Below, one piece after another: positions 53,881-62,552 of a stretch of 64,000 nucleotides of DNA (the stretch's first letter is position 1; each line of letters begins with the position of its first letter). The notes below the pieces were generated by a model. It made no database searches, was not told the DNA's origin, and saw only the letters and a program-made list of their open reading frames with translations. The stretch is from Mucilaginibacter galii (GTDB lineage: Bacteria; Bacteroidota; Bacteroidia; Sphingobacteriales; Sphingobacteriaceae): positions 92,220-156,219 of the forward strand of contig NZ_BMDO01000011.1 of assembly GCF_014635825.1 (NCBI RefSeq), read 5' to 3'. The translations under genes were made by a program, and so were the position numbers.

Positions 53881-55374
53881 TTAAGCTACATGAATTTTTC
53901 CGTCGAGCCAGAGTAAACCGGTTCCTGCTTTTCTGAAGGTTGATAAACTGTCTGTATGTGTTTCACATATTGGACCCGAAATATTTAAAGATGTATTAAT
54001 CAAAACAGGTATGCCAGTTGCCTGTTCCATCATGTCGAGGAGTTTCCATACTGTCGGATTAAATTCTTTGCTAATCGTCTGAACTCTGGCTGTACCATCA
54101 ATATGAGTAACTCCTTTTAACCTATCATCTAAAACCTTTGCATTAACTAACATAAAATCTGTTAATCGACAGGATTCAATATCAAAATACCGGCTACAGG
54201 CTTCAGCCTTTATAATTGGTGCCACGGGTCTAAATGCTTCACGTCCTTTAATTTGTTCACTGATGTGATGCTTTACTTCTATACTATCCGGGCGCCCGAA
54301 AATCGAGCGATGCGTTAATGCGCGAGGTCCGACCTCCGATCGGCCCTGATGCCAAAACACCGGATTGCCAGCTATCAACATATCTGCCACATGGTCAAGG
54401 TTACCTGTATCCGTTACTTCCCCGCCGTAGTTTTTACCTAAAAATGCAATCTGCTTACTCGTATAATTTTGACGCGGGTGATTAAATATATGATGTAGGA
54501 CATAAAGTGCCCCACCTACCGCGAGACCAGCGTCTGTACAGAAAGGCGGAATAAACACGTCGTTTCCTGTATTATAGTAATGTCTATTCGCAACAACGTT
54601 CAGCGCAGTTCCGCCTGATACAACAATTGGATTTAAACCGGCCACACTTCTCTCTAGAACTCGTTTTATATCTTTTTCAAGCCATAATTGTGCTGTTGCA
54701 GCGATCACTTCTCTGTCAAAGTGCCCAACAACATCTTTAGCCAGGGCGATTGATTCGGAGATGGAATTGATGCGATATGGAATATCTTGTGGTCTACCCC
54801 AGCCAGCTAAACCCATAGTTTTTCCGGCGTGGCTCCAGTCACCGAAAAGTGCTCGCGTGCATTGATCATAAAGTATCCCGGCATTAAGGTGAAGAGTGCC
54901 ACATGATTCGACAAAATTCCCGTTCAATTCGCATTTTAAAGATGTTTGTTCTTCAGGAGAATAACTGGCATCGTAGCTAATGCCTTGTGCGTAATCGAAG
55001 TTGCTTAGATAAAATCCAGAAGCAATATGGGCGATGTGATGCTGAACTTGATATGCTGGGAGCTTTACTCCCTTAATCCAAACTTCAAATTCTTCGAAAT
55101 CAAATTTTTCCATTTCACGAGGGCCGTTCACATATTTCTTACCGCCTTTCTGCGCCATAATCGTATGGGCGTCTTGTGGGTTGATACTAATTGCGACTGC
55201 ATCCAATTCTTCCACCTTCATATCTCCAAGCACATATTCGACCATTTCAAGACTGAAACCTCGGTCATGCTTTTTTTTAGTAAGGCGTTCTTTTTCGATC
55301 ATGGACTCCAGCCGGTTATTTTTTATTAAACACGCAGCTGCGTCATGCCCAATGTGAAGTCCTAGTATGTTCAT
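53881..55374 (-). CDS. O-carbamoyltransferase (NodU/CmcH/TobZ family)
   Basis: 497 residues from the ATG at 55374; a TTG four codons upstream is less likely. The N-terminal ASKHA-fold kinase-like domain has MNILGLHIGHDAAACLI, the YHSY-like LPAYQVQHHIAHIASGFY with metal-binding His residues, and VVSGGTALNVVANR. The C-terminal carbamoyltransferase domain has FWHQGRSEVGPRALTHRSIF, GREAFRPVAPII and IPVLINTSLNISGPICETH. It transfers a carbamoyl group from carbamoyl phosphate via carbamoyl-AMP to a hydroxyl, typically on sugars. Lies between glycosyltransferase genes, so the acceptor is probably the sugar they attach. Confidence 0.93.
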   Translation of the reverse strand: MNILGLHIGHDAAACLIKNNRLESMIEKERLTKKKHDRGFSLEMVEYVLGDMKVEELDAVAISINPQDAHTIMAQKGGKKYVNGPREMEKFDFEEFEVWIKGVKLPAYQVQHHIAHIASGFYLSNFDYAQGISYDASYSPEEQTSLKCELNGNFVESCGTLHLNAGILYDQCTRALFGDWSHAGKTMGLAGWGRPQDIPYRINSISESIALAKDVVGHFDREVIAATAQLWLEKDIKRVLERSVAGLNPIVVSGGTALNVVANRHYYNTGNDVFIPPFCTDAGLAVGGALYVLHHIFNHPRQNYTSKQIAFLGKNYGGEVTDTGNLDHVADMLIAGNPVFWHQGRSEVGPRALTHRSIFGRPDSIEVKHHISEQIKGREAFRPVAPIIKAEACSRYFDIESCRLTDFMLVNAKVLDDRLKGVTHIDGTARVQTISKEFNPTVWKLLDMMEQATGIPVLINTSLNISGPICETHTDSLSTFRKAGTGLLWLDGKIHVA

Positions 55375-55492
55375 CGTTGATCTCAATTATTATTAATGAA
55401 TAGATTTTTGGGTGAATTTTGTTAAAAGGTAATTTCTATCAAAAACTAATTTATATTCGGCTTAATGGCTATATTATTTTGAATAAGCTTTA

Positions 55493-55636
55493 TTAACAGA
55501 TTGCATCAGGAAGAATGTTTTTTTTCTTATGAATTCCAATTGTCTTACGTCCGGTTATGGTGATGCTGGCAGTCTTACTGTCGAACAATAATTGCCGGTC
55601 TGCCTGATACCCTGTATTGTGATGAAATTTTCGCAT
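55493..55636 (-). CDS. Small ORF of 47 residues, unknown
   Basis: An ATG-started frame reads MRKFHHNTGYQADRQLLF then DSKTASITITGRKTIGIHKK and ends DAIC. It is basic and rich in Ser/Thr, with a C-terminal Cys. It fills the gap between the GT2 and carbamoyltransferase genes on the same strand. It has no double-glycine motif and no known family. It could be a chance ORF or an additional peptide; not sure. Confidence 0.3.
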   Translation of the reverse strand: MRKFHHNTGYQADRQLLFDSKTASITITGRKTIGIHKKKNILPDAIC

Positions 55637-55660
55637 AGCGACTAACGATGGAAAACATGT

Positions 55661-56794
55661 TCATATTATTATTGGTGTAGGGCTAAAGTTTTTGTATACA
55701 GTGGCTTGTCCGTAATCTTGATTGACAACAGATTTGTTATTGTTCAAGTTTTCATTCATGATGCTTCTGGTATCTACAAAATGCTTAAAGGTGAGCACAT
55801 CGTTGATGATGATCTCGTCTGTATGTTGATAAAAAACGGCGTGATTATCTCCTTCTAATATCCATTGTTTGTCATCTGAATGCCTAAATATGTAATTTTG
55901 ATTATTTGATTTGTTTAATAATAAAATTGAGCTATTATCCTGCTGTGCCCAATCACCTGTCTCCCATCCTGGTTCTTGTAAATCATAATCAAAACGTTCA
56001 TTCCGCGAATGGTATGCGTAGATATAGTTATCAGCATTTTTGCTGATGTTGTCGATGAAAAATCCTTTTGCAAAACTTTGATCATTGTATAATAGTAGTA
56101 TTTCGGATAAAAAAGGAGTTTGATAATTTATATATAAATGTTTTAAGTCATGGCTTGATAAATTGTATCTCTCACTGTTTTGATGTGGGATATATTGCAT
56201 AAAATTAATGTCATCCAGAAGTACCCGCTTAATCCCTATCATCTCCAGCCGATTAATAAAGTCATAATCCTCAAAACCATGTTTGTTCATACGCTCATCA
56301 AAACCTCTGACTTTAGTGAAATCGGCTTTCTTTACACAAACTTTTCCCAAAACATCGCCAGGTGGGTGATGATCAGTTTTGGTTTTGTGAAAATCGATTG
56401 GCGTAAGCACAATATCTGCGTTGTCTGTAAACAACATGTCTAAATACTGTACAAATGTTTTTCCGATATAATAATCCGCCCATAAATTACAAATAATATC
56501 TCCTGTCGCCAGTTTGAATGCAATATTTTTAGAATGGCTCGGATTCCAAGTCATTGGGTCTGTCGTTTTATAATAAGTCAGCTTGCCCATTTGAATGTAG
56601 TCAGCCATGTTGTCCTTCACCCAATGTTCTAAACCATCCCCGGAGTTATAATCAAGTAAAACATATTCAATATTTTCATAGTCAACGCCTTCTTTTATGT
56701 TTTTTGGTAACGTTTGCTTAAGCTGATGCAAGCGGTTCATGCAAACGATACAAAAGGATATTTTATACTTGCTTTGATTCATTTTAACTTCCAT
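55661..56794 (-). CDS. GT2-type glycosyltransferase
   Basis: 377 residues. GT-A fold start YKISFCIVCMNRLHQLKQTL, YVLLDYNSGDGLEHWV, then NIAFKLATGDIICNLWADYY at the position of the DxD motif (here less canonical: WADYY). VRGFDERMNKHGFEDYDFIN is the acceptor-side ED motif typical of GT2/GT27-like enzymes. The last 120 residues (from about 255) are not part of the GT core and are unassigned. Gene order on the minus strand is SpaB_C-like, GT2 (28-base gap), small ORF, carbamoyltransferase. Confidence 0.85.
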   Translation of the reverse strand: MEVKMNQSKYKISFCIVCMNRLHQLKQTLPKNIKEGVDYENIEYVLLDYNSGDGLEHWVKDNMADYIQMGKLTYYKTTDPMTWNPSHSKNIAFKLATGDIICNLWADYYIGKTFVQYLDMLFTDNADIVLTPIDFHKTKTDHHPPGDVLGKVCVKKADFTKVRGFDERMNKHGFEDYDFINRLEMIGIKRVLLDDINFMQYIPHQNSERYNLSSHDLKHLYINYQTPFLSEILLLYNDQSFAKGFFIDNISKNADNYIYAYHSRNERFDYDLQEPGWETGDWAQQDNSSILLLNKSNNQNYIFRHSDDKQWILEGDNHAVFYQHTDEIIINDVLTFKHFVDTRSIMNENLNNNKSVVNQDYGQATVYKNFSPTPIII

Positions 56795-56822
56795 TCAAAT
56801 TTAAATGCAACTCTATTTCTAA

Positions 56823-57656
56823 TTAATCTAATATTATTAAAATAAATTCTTCTAGCATTAAACGCACGGCATCTTCGATATCCATCTTCTGATATATTAA
56901 CCGAACTACTTCGCCAAAAAAAATCACTGATGCATTTTTATGCTTTAAGGCCAATTCTTCATCACATAATGACATCCACTCCATTAGCCAAGGTGGGAGT
57001 TCTTCGTTTCCATTCACAATATCCATGATGATTTCAGTGAGTAATTCATTATTCTCTTCAAATTTATTTCGGTAATTATCGCTTATGCTGTTTAATTGTC
57101 CAATCTCAGCTGGCTGCATTATTTCAGTCAGAGTAATTCCTCTTTGATTAACAGTTTTAATGAGCCCAATATGTAGATAGAAGGCAAATGAGATAATTGC
57201 ATTATCGTCATTTACTTCATCCTTCAAAGCTTCAAGCATGAATCTGGAAATGCCAATGGAAAGTGCTGAATACCGCTGTTCCCGAGTAAAAAGACCATAC
57301 TTGACACTATTCATTGCAAAAGGCTGAAATACACCTTTAACAGGCAACTTAATTACCTCATAGGGAAAGCCGATATTCTCAAAAAAGATATTGAAATGTT
57401 CATTTGCCGCTTGCGCGAGTAAATTAGCGTTTGTGCATTCTGTTAATAACCCAAGTTCAACATTATGGCTCCCTAAATGGTTAAGTTTTATCTCATAAGC
57501 TTGGAGATAGCCCATGTTCTTCACAAATGGAGCAATGCCTTCTTCTAATAAAATATGCCAATAAGCTTGATAACAAAAGAGTGATATTGAAAGCCAAACA
57601 ACATCAGGGTCATGAGGCGGGCTTTGTGAGAATGCTAGTTGATTATTGGAAATCAT
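56823..57656 (-). CDS. Stand-alone SpaB_C/thiopeptide-type biosynthesis protein (candidate)
   Basis: 277 residues, no signal peptide. It opens DPDVVWLSISLFCYQAYWHI then LLEEGIAPFVKNMG, the same pattern as the start of SpaB C-terminal domains (WLYLKIY...LL...I.PL), and continues with ANLLAQAANEHFNIFFENIG and a helical C-terminal half. In LanB this domain eliminates glutamate; stand-alone forms serve split LanBs or catalyse cycloadditions in thiopeptide pathways. The characteristic W(F/Y)IRYxDPxPHLRLR stretch is not clearly present, so activity may be lost or altered. First gene of the minus-strand GT2-carbamoyltransferase run. If the domain reading is wrong it is a hypothetical protein. Confidence 0.55.
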   Translation of the reverse strand: MISNNQLAFSQSPPHDPDVVWLSISLFCYQAYWHILLEEGIAPFVKNMGYLQAYEIKLNHLGSHNVELGLLTECTNANLLAQAANEHFNIFFENIGFPYEVIKLPVKGVFQPFAMNSVKYGLFTREQRYSALSIGISRFMLEALKDEVNDDNAIISFAFYLHIGLIKTVNQRGITLTEIMQPAEIGQLNSISDNYRNKFEENNELLTEIIMDIVNGNEELPPWLMEWMSLCDEELALKHKNASVIFFGEVVRLIYQKMDIEDAVRLMLEEFILIILD

Positions 57657-58379
57657 AAATGGTAAGGTTTAAGTTAAATGTCGTCAATCCATACTTCAAC
57701 GGCCATGTAGCCATGCATGTGCCATGGCTTCGTGATTATTAAAACATTGATTACATATCAATCATTGTCTTAAACCTAAGACAAATCAAGGCAAGTGCTT
57801 AAATTAATTTTATTTTAATCAAAGAGATACAGGGTATAATTGTCGAACTAATTTACTATTAATCAATGATAACAAAAGTCTTTGGCAAAAAAAAGTAGAT
57901 AAAAAATAACGAATAAGACTCGAGGGGACCGATTTATTGTTCAAGCATTTTTAGTATATCTATAAATCGAACGCAGGCAATCGGCAGTCATGAGTTACCT
58001 GTCAAGCACTCGTATGATAGGATTAAGAAATAGCTAGAGTTATAGGCCGTCCGATTGCAACAATCCGCCCCAATTTTAAAATCGTTCACCAGATGTTAAC
58101 CTATCGACAAAGATTGAAGCTTATATATAAGCAAGATAATAAGGCTATTTGAATTGCAATAAAACGCAATGTGTATAATGCTTTCCGGATAGTTTTTTAA
58201 AGCTATTTGAATTAGAAGACAGTGATATTGTCAACGCTGGACAAGCACTGCAGAAATCCGTCAGGATTTAACCATTTATATAAGTTAAGTATCTGCTTAC
58301 AAATATTTCATTGATCTTAAACACCAGAAAAAAAAGAGCTTACTGCTGCTAGCTGGAATTTAATCTGTAATTTTAAATA
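57657..58379. promoter_or_regulatory. Divergent region between the SpaB_C-like gene and the export genes
   Basis: 723 bases without a supported gene. A very short minus-strand frame (57674-57718) encodes MHGYMAVEVWIDDI just upstream of the SpaB_C-like start and stays open for about 12 codons upstream of its ATG; it may be a scrap. Promoters for both directions must be here. Confidence 0.35.
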
Positions 58380-59822
58380 ATGCGTTTGTTAAATCCTTTA
58401 TCATTCTTATCTAAATATTTGTTTAGCAGCTTGTTTATCCTGTACCTAAATCAGGCTACAGCTCAAATTAGCGTCACCATAAATCAGGCAATTGATTCTA
58501 CTCTAAAAAGAAATTTACAGATTCGGCAAGCCATTTTAGATGTGGAATTGTCAACAGAAAACCTCAAATTGGCGAAATACAACCTTCTGCCCAATTTAAG
58601 CGCCGGGACCCAAGCATCTTTTAACTGGGGAAGGACTTTGGATGTATCTACTTATAATTATATAAATCAAAGGGTCTTTCTCAACAGTGGTAATTTAAGC
58701 ACACAGTTTACTATTTTTCAAGGAGGATCACTTAGAGCGCAGATAATTCAAAATAAAATCTTGTTGGAGGCCAATGTACAAAACATAGATAAATTGAAGT
58801 ATGATCTGACATTAGGGACGTTGACGGCCTTTCTTCAGATCATTGCTGCTGAGGAACTCTTACTCAAAGCCAGGCAGCAGAGTCAACTGTCACAGTTCAA
58901 CATAAACAAGGTCAAGATAGAAGTACGTGCCGGAAACAAATCTTCTGCAGATTTGGCCCAGGCGGAGGCACAAAAGGCAGCTAACGATTTAACAGCAGTT
59001 ACTATCCAAAACCAACTAGACGTTAGTTTGCTCGCTTTGAAGCAGCTAATGGAAATGCCTGATCTTTCTATCAATGTTGTCAAACCCACTCTTAATGACA
59101 TTTCCCGTGCAGCATATGAAATTGATTCCAGCAATGTTATCAGTGAAGCTATTAAAATAAACCCCGATATAAAGATTGAAGGGTTAAAGGTGCGTAGTGC
59201 CCTGCAGAATATTGCATTGGCTAAAAGTAGCCTGTTTCCCAGTATAATCCTATTTGGTTCTGCAGGATCAAACTATTCCAGCGCACGGTCGTTAGCAACT
59301 GGTAGCCAGCAAGTCGGGGTTGATACAGTAGCTGTTGTGTCGGGTACCAATCAGGCAGTTGTCGCACCTGCTTTTCTTTCTACAATTAGAAACTATACAC
59401 TATTGAAACAGTTCTCTGATAATTTTTATCAATCTGTAGGTATCACCGCGCAAATTCCCATTTTCAACCGTCATCAGTCCCGCGGTAACATTAGCAAAGC
59501 AAAAATTAATTTAGAGATAGCGAAACTGAACGAGATGATCGTTACCAATAACTTTAAAAAAGTTATGAACCAGGCATTTTTCGACTGGAGAGCGGCCCAA
59601 AAACGTCTGATTGCTGCGGAAATCAACCTTTCCGCCTTACAAAAGGTTTTGTATGTCAGCGAAAAGCGATACCGTGCCGGTTTGCTAAACAGCATTGAAT
59701 ATTACACTACACTCACCAATTACAACAACGCTGAATTAGGGAAGATACAGGCAACGTACGATTTGGTTTTTCGCCGCAGCATTATTGACTATTATTTGAA
59801 CAGACCAATACGTCTTGAATGA
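58380..59822 (+). CDS. TolC-like outer-membrane efflux protein
   Basis: 480 residues with a signal peptide (FLSKYLFSSLFILYLNQATAQ). Two OEP repeats of long helices and barrel strands: ISVTINQAIDSTLKRNLQIR, NLLPNLSAGTQASFNWGRTL, and the second repeat with SVGITAQIPIFNRHQSRGNI. It forms the outer-membrane exit duct for the C39 ABC exporter and HlyD protein encoded 0.5 kb downstream, a type I secretion set. Separated from them by 550 bases. Confidence 0.94.
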   Translation: MRLLNPLSFLSKYLFSSLFILYLNQATAQISVTINQAIDSTLKRNLQIRQAILDVELSTENLKLAKYNLLPNLSAGTQASFNWGRTLDVSTYNYINQRVFLNSGNLSTQFTIFQGGSLRAQIIQNKILLEANVQNIDKLKYDLTLGTLTAFLQIIAAEELLLKARQQSQLSQFNINKVKIEVRAGNKSSADLAQAEAQKAANDLTAVTIQNQLDVSLLALKQLMEMPDLSINVVKPTLNDISRAAYEIDSSNVISEAIKINPDIKIEGLKVRSALQNIALAKSSLFPSIILFGSAGSNYSSARSLATGSQQVGVDTVAVVSGTNQAVVAPAFLSTIRNYTLLKQFSDNFYQSVGITAQIPIFNRHQSRGNISKAKINLEIAKLNEMIVTNNFKKVMNQAFFDWRAAQKRLIAAEINLSALQKVLYVSEKRYRAGLLNSIEYYTTLTNYNNAELGKIQATYDLVFRRSIIDYYLNRPIRLE

Positions 59823-60372
59823 TCTCGCGCATTTGAAAGGGCAGGACCATGGTTTTTAGAAAATCAACTTTATATCTTTTTTTACTCGAATGAAAAATCT
59901 AACTTGCCATTGAATAAATCACATCTTATGTTATTTAACCAATAAATCTGTTGTTGATGCACTTTTTCTCCGTATACTTTTTCAATTTAGAATCAATGTC
60001 GGATTTGAGAATACTTATCATGAACTCTATCCTCAGCATGTCTTTCTTAGTCTGCTGGGTGAAATTCCCGGATCAGCGACATTAAACCTACAGTATGCTT
60101 TGCAGAAGTTTTTATTTATAGTATTTTTATTGATGGCAAACAGAATGAGTGGTACTTAAAGGTCATGTTTTTATTTTACAGCTACAACCAAAACTGCGCT
60201 TTAACATATTCAACTCAATGTTGAAGTTAAAATACAAACGACTGCTCGTTCCCTTGATGTCAGATGGACATATCGTCAGCCAATATATCTTAACCGATTG
60301 AATGAAACCTAATGTTTTTGCTTGAATAGATGAATTGATGTTCCTTTTCTTTATTAGAATATTCTAAAGTTT
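59823..60372. other. Gap between tolC-like and ABC exporter genes
   Basis: 550 bases. An open plus-strand stretch at 59914-60160 (82 codons, no early ATG) includes VGFENTYHELYPQHVFLSLL but matches no family known to me; probably debris or chance. The exporter promoter should lie near its end. Confidence 0.3.
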
Positions 60373-62550
60373 ATGCAGTTTCCCTTTTATAAACAATTTG
60401 ACCAGATGGACTGCGGCCCTGCGTGCCTGCGCATGATCTGTAAATATTACGGTCGGAGTATCTCACTTCAAAAACTGCGAACTGTTTGTCAGGTTAACAG
60501 GGAAGGTGTTTCTTTACTCGGTCTCAGCGAAGCAGCAGAGAAAATAGGTTTCCGTTCGCTTGGATTCAAAATTGATAAAGCGGAAATCCTGGACGTTGAG
60601 TTGCCATGCATTTTACATTGGAGGCAAAAGCATTTTGTTGTGCTATACCGAATTAAAAAAGGACTCTTTCACATTGCGGATCCGGGTAAGGGAATTCTAA
60701 AATTCACCGAAAAAGAGTTTGTTGCAAATTGGTTATATGGCAAAAATCAAGCAATTGGCATTGGGCTGATTATTCGCCCTACACCAGCTTTCAAAGATCA
60801 AGAAGATGAGGCGAATGATACATTGGACTGGGGTTTTCTCCTGCGATATCTTCAGTCCTATCAAAAGTTGATTGTTCAGCTATTTCTCGGTTTGTTAATC
60901 GGAAGTCTACTTCAAATTACGACCCCTTTTTTAACACAGGCTATTGTCGATGTCGGGATCAATACTCGGAATTTAAGTTTTATCAACATAATACTTTTGG
61001 CGCAAGCCATGCTCATATTTGGAAAAGTGACTATCGAGTTTATCCGGTCATGGATCTTGTTGCATATAAGCACACGAGTCAATATATCCATATTAACAGA
61101 TTTCCTCATCAAGTTGATGAAGTTACCGATGAGTTTCTTTGACACAAAGATGACTGGCGATATTATGCAACGGATGAATGATCAAAAGCGTATTGAAAGT
61201 TTCCTGACCGGTTCGGCCTTGGGTACTTTGTTTTCTCTTTTTAACCTTGTCGTCTTCTCTGTGGTACTGGCTCATTATAACCTTATCATCTTTGGGGTGT
61301 TTCTAGTAAGCAGTACTCTTTACACATTGTGGATTGTTGCCTTCTTAAAGCGACGCAGAACCTTAAATTTTAAAAGCTTTGATATTTCTGCTAAAAATCA
61401 AAGTTCTATTGTACAGCTGATTAATGGAATGCAGGAAATCAAACTTAACAATTGCGAACAAAGCATGCGGTGGGACTGGGAGCATCTGCAAGCCAGACTC
61501 TTCAAATTCAATGTTAGCAATTTGAGCTTGAGCCAATACCAACAAGGCGGATCTACGCTGATCAACGAAAGCATGAATATGTTCATTACCTTTTTGAGTG
61601 CTAAAGCGGTGATTGACGGTGACTTGACTTTGGGAGGCATGATGGCAATGCAGTATATCATTGGACAATTGAATAGCCCGGTTCAGCAGCTTTTAGGTTT
61701 CATTCAAGGATTTCAGGATGCAAAGATCAGCCTCGAACGGCTCAATGAAATACACCAGTTGAACGACGAGGAACCTGCCGGACGTGAACTCAATCATGAG
61801 TTGCCTCGGGACGGCTCTATTTATCTTAATGATGTGACGTTTCGTTACCCCGGTGCGGGCAACGATCCAGTGCTTCAGGATATTTCGTTAAGAATTCCAC
61901 AGGGTAAGACAACTGCTATCGTAGGGATGAGCGGCAGCGGGAAGACTACGATTTTAAAATTACTTTTGCGTTTCTATGAGCCTGAGAAGGGAGTAATTGA
62001 AGTAGGTGGCCAGTCGTTCAGTAATTATAGCTTCAAATTTTGGAGAAGTTCATGCGGCGTGGTTATGCAGGACGGTTTTATATTTTCTGACACAATTGCC
62101 CGTAACATTGCAGTAGGGGCTGACTATGCAGATCATGAGCGCCTGCAACATGCAATTCGTATAGCAAATTTGCAAGACTTTATAGATAGTTTGCCATTAG
62201 GAACAGCCACTAAAGTTGGGGCGGAAGGAAATGGGATAAGTCAAGGGCAGCGGCAGCGGATTTTAATTGCTCGTGCAGTATATAAAAATCCTCAATATCT
62301 CTTCTTTGATGAAGCGACCAATGCCTTGGATGCAAATAATGAAAGGACGATTATGGAGAATATGGGGGAATTTCTGGAAGGAAGGACGGTTATTGTTGTT
62401 GCGCACCGGCTAAGCACGGTAAGCAATGCAGACAATATCATTGTACTTGAGAAAGGTCGTATCATCGAACAAGGTACACATAATCAATTAACAGCAGCCC
62501 ATGGTAAGTATTTCCAACTAGTTAGGAATCAGTTAGAATTGGGAGTATAA
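60373..62550 (+). CDS. C39 peptidase-containing ABC exporter
   Basis: 725 residues in the classical order. The C39 peptidase domain (1-135) has an intact catalytic triad: Cys14 in QMDCGPACLRM, His87 in HWRQKHFVVLY, Asp103 in HIADPGKG. Six membrane helices follow (about 165-440), then an ABC domain with Walker A GMSGSGKTT, signature ISQGQRQRI, Walker B YLFFDEATNALD and switch His in VVAHRLSTV. It cuts after Gly-Gly of the precursor leader and exports the core in the same act. It overlaps operonically with HlyD (2 bases between). Confidence 0.97.
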   Translation: MQFPFYKQFDQMDCGPACLRMICKYYGRSISLQKLRTVCQVNREGVSLLGLSEAAEKIGFRSLGFKIDKAEILDVELPCILHWRQKHFVVLYRIKKGLFHIADPGKGILKFTEKEFVANWLYGKNQAIGIGLIIRPTPAFKDQEDEANDTLDWGFLLRYLQSYQKLIVQLFLGLLIGSLLQITTPFLTQAIVDVGINTRNLSFINIILLAQAMLIFGKVTIEFIRSWILLHISTRVNISILTDFLIKLMKLPMSFFDTKMTGDIMQRMNDQKRIESFLTGSALGTLFSLFNLVVFSVVLAHYNLIIFGVFLVSSTLYTLWIVAFLKRRRTLNFKSFDISAKNQSSIVQLINGMQEIKLNNCEQSMRWDWEHLQARLFKFNVSNLSLSQYQQGGSTLINESMNMFITFLSAKAVIDGDLTLGGMMAMQYIIGQLNSPVQQLLGFIQGFQDAKISLERLNEIHQLNDEEPAGRELNHELPRDGSIYLNDVTFRYPGAGNDPVLQDISLRIPQGKTTAIVGMSGSGKTTILKLLLRFYEPEKGVIEVGGQSFSNYSFKFWRSSCGVVMQDGFIFSDTIARNIAVGADYADHERLQHAIRIANLQDFIDSLPLGTATKVGAEGNGISQGQRQRILIARAVYKNPQYLFFDEATNALDANNERTIMENMGEFLEGRTVIVVAHRLSTVSNADNIIVLEKGRIIEQGTHNQLTAAHGKYFQLVRNQLELGV

Positions 62551-62552
62551 GT

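Noticed and set aside
53881..55386. Carbamoyltransferase start at 55386
   Set aside because: That codon is TTG; an ATG four codons later starts the conserved MNILGLHIGHDAA.
59914..60160. 82-codon open frame between tolC-like and exporter genes
   Set aside because: No start codon near its beginning and no recognisable domain; noted only in the gap entry.
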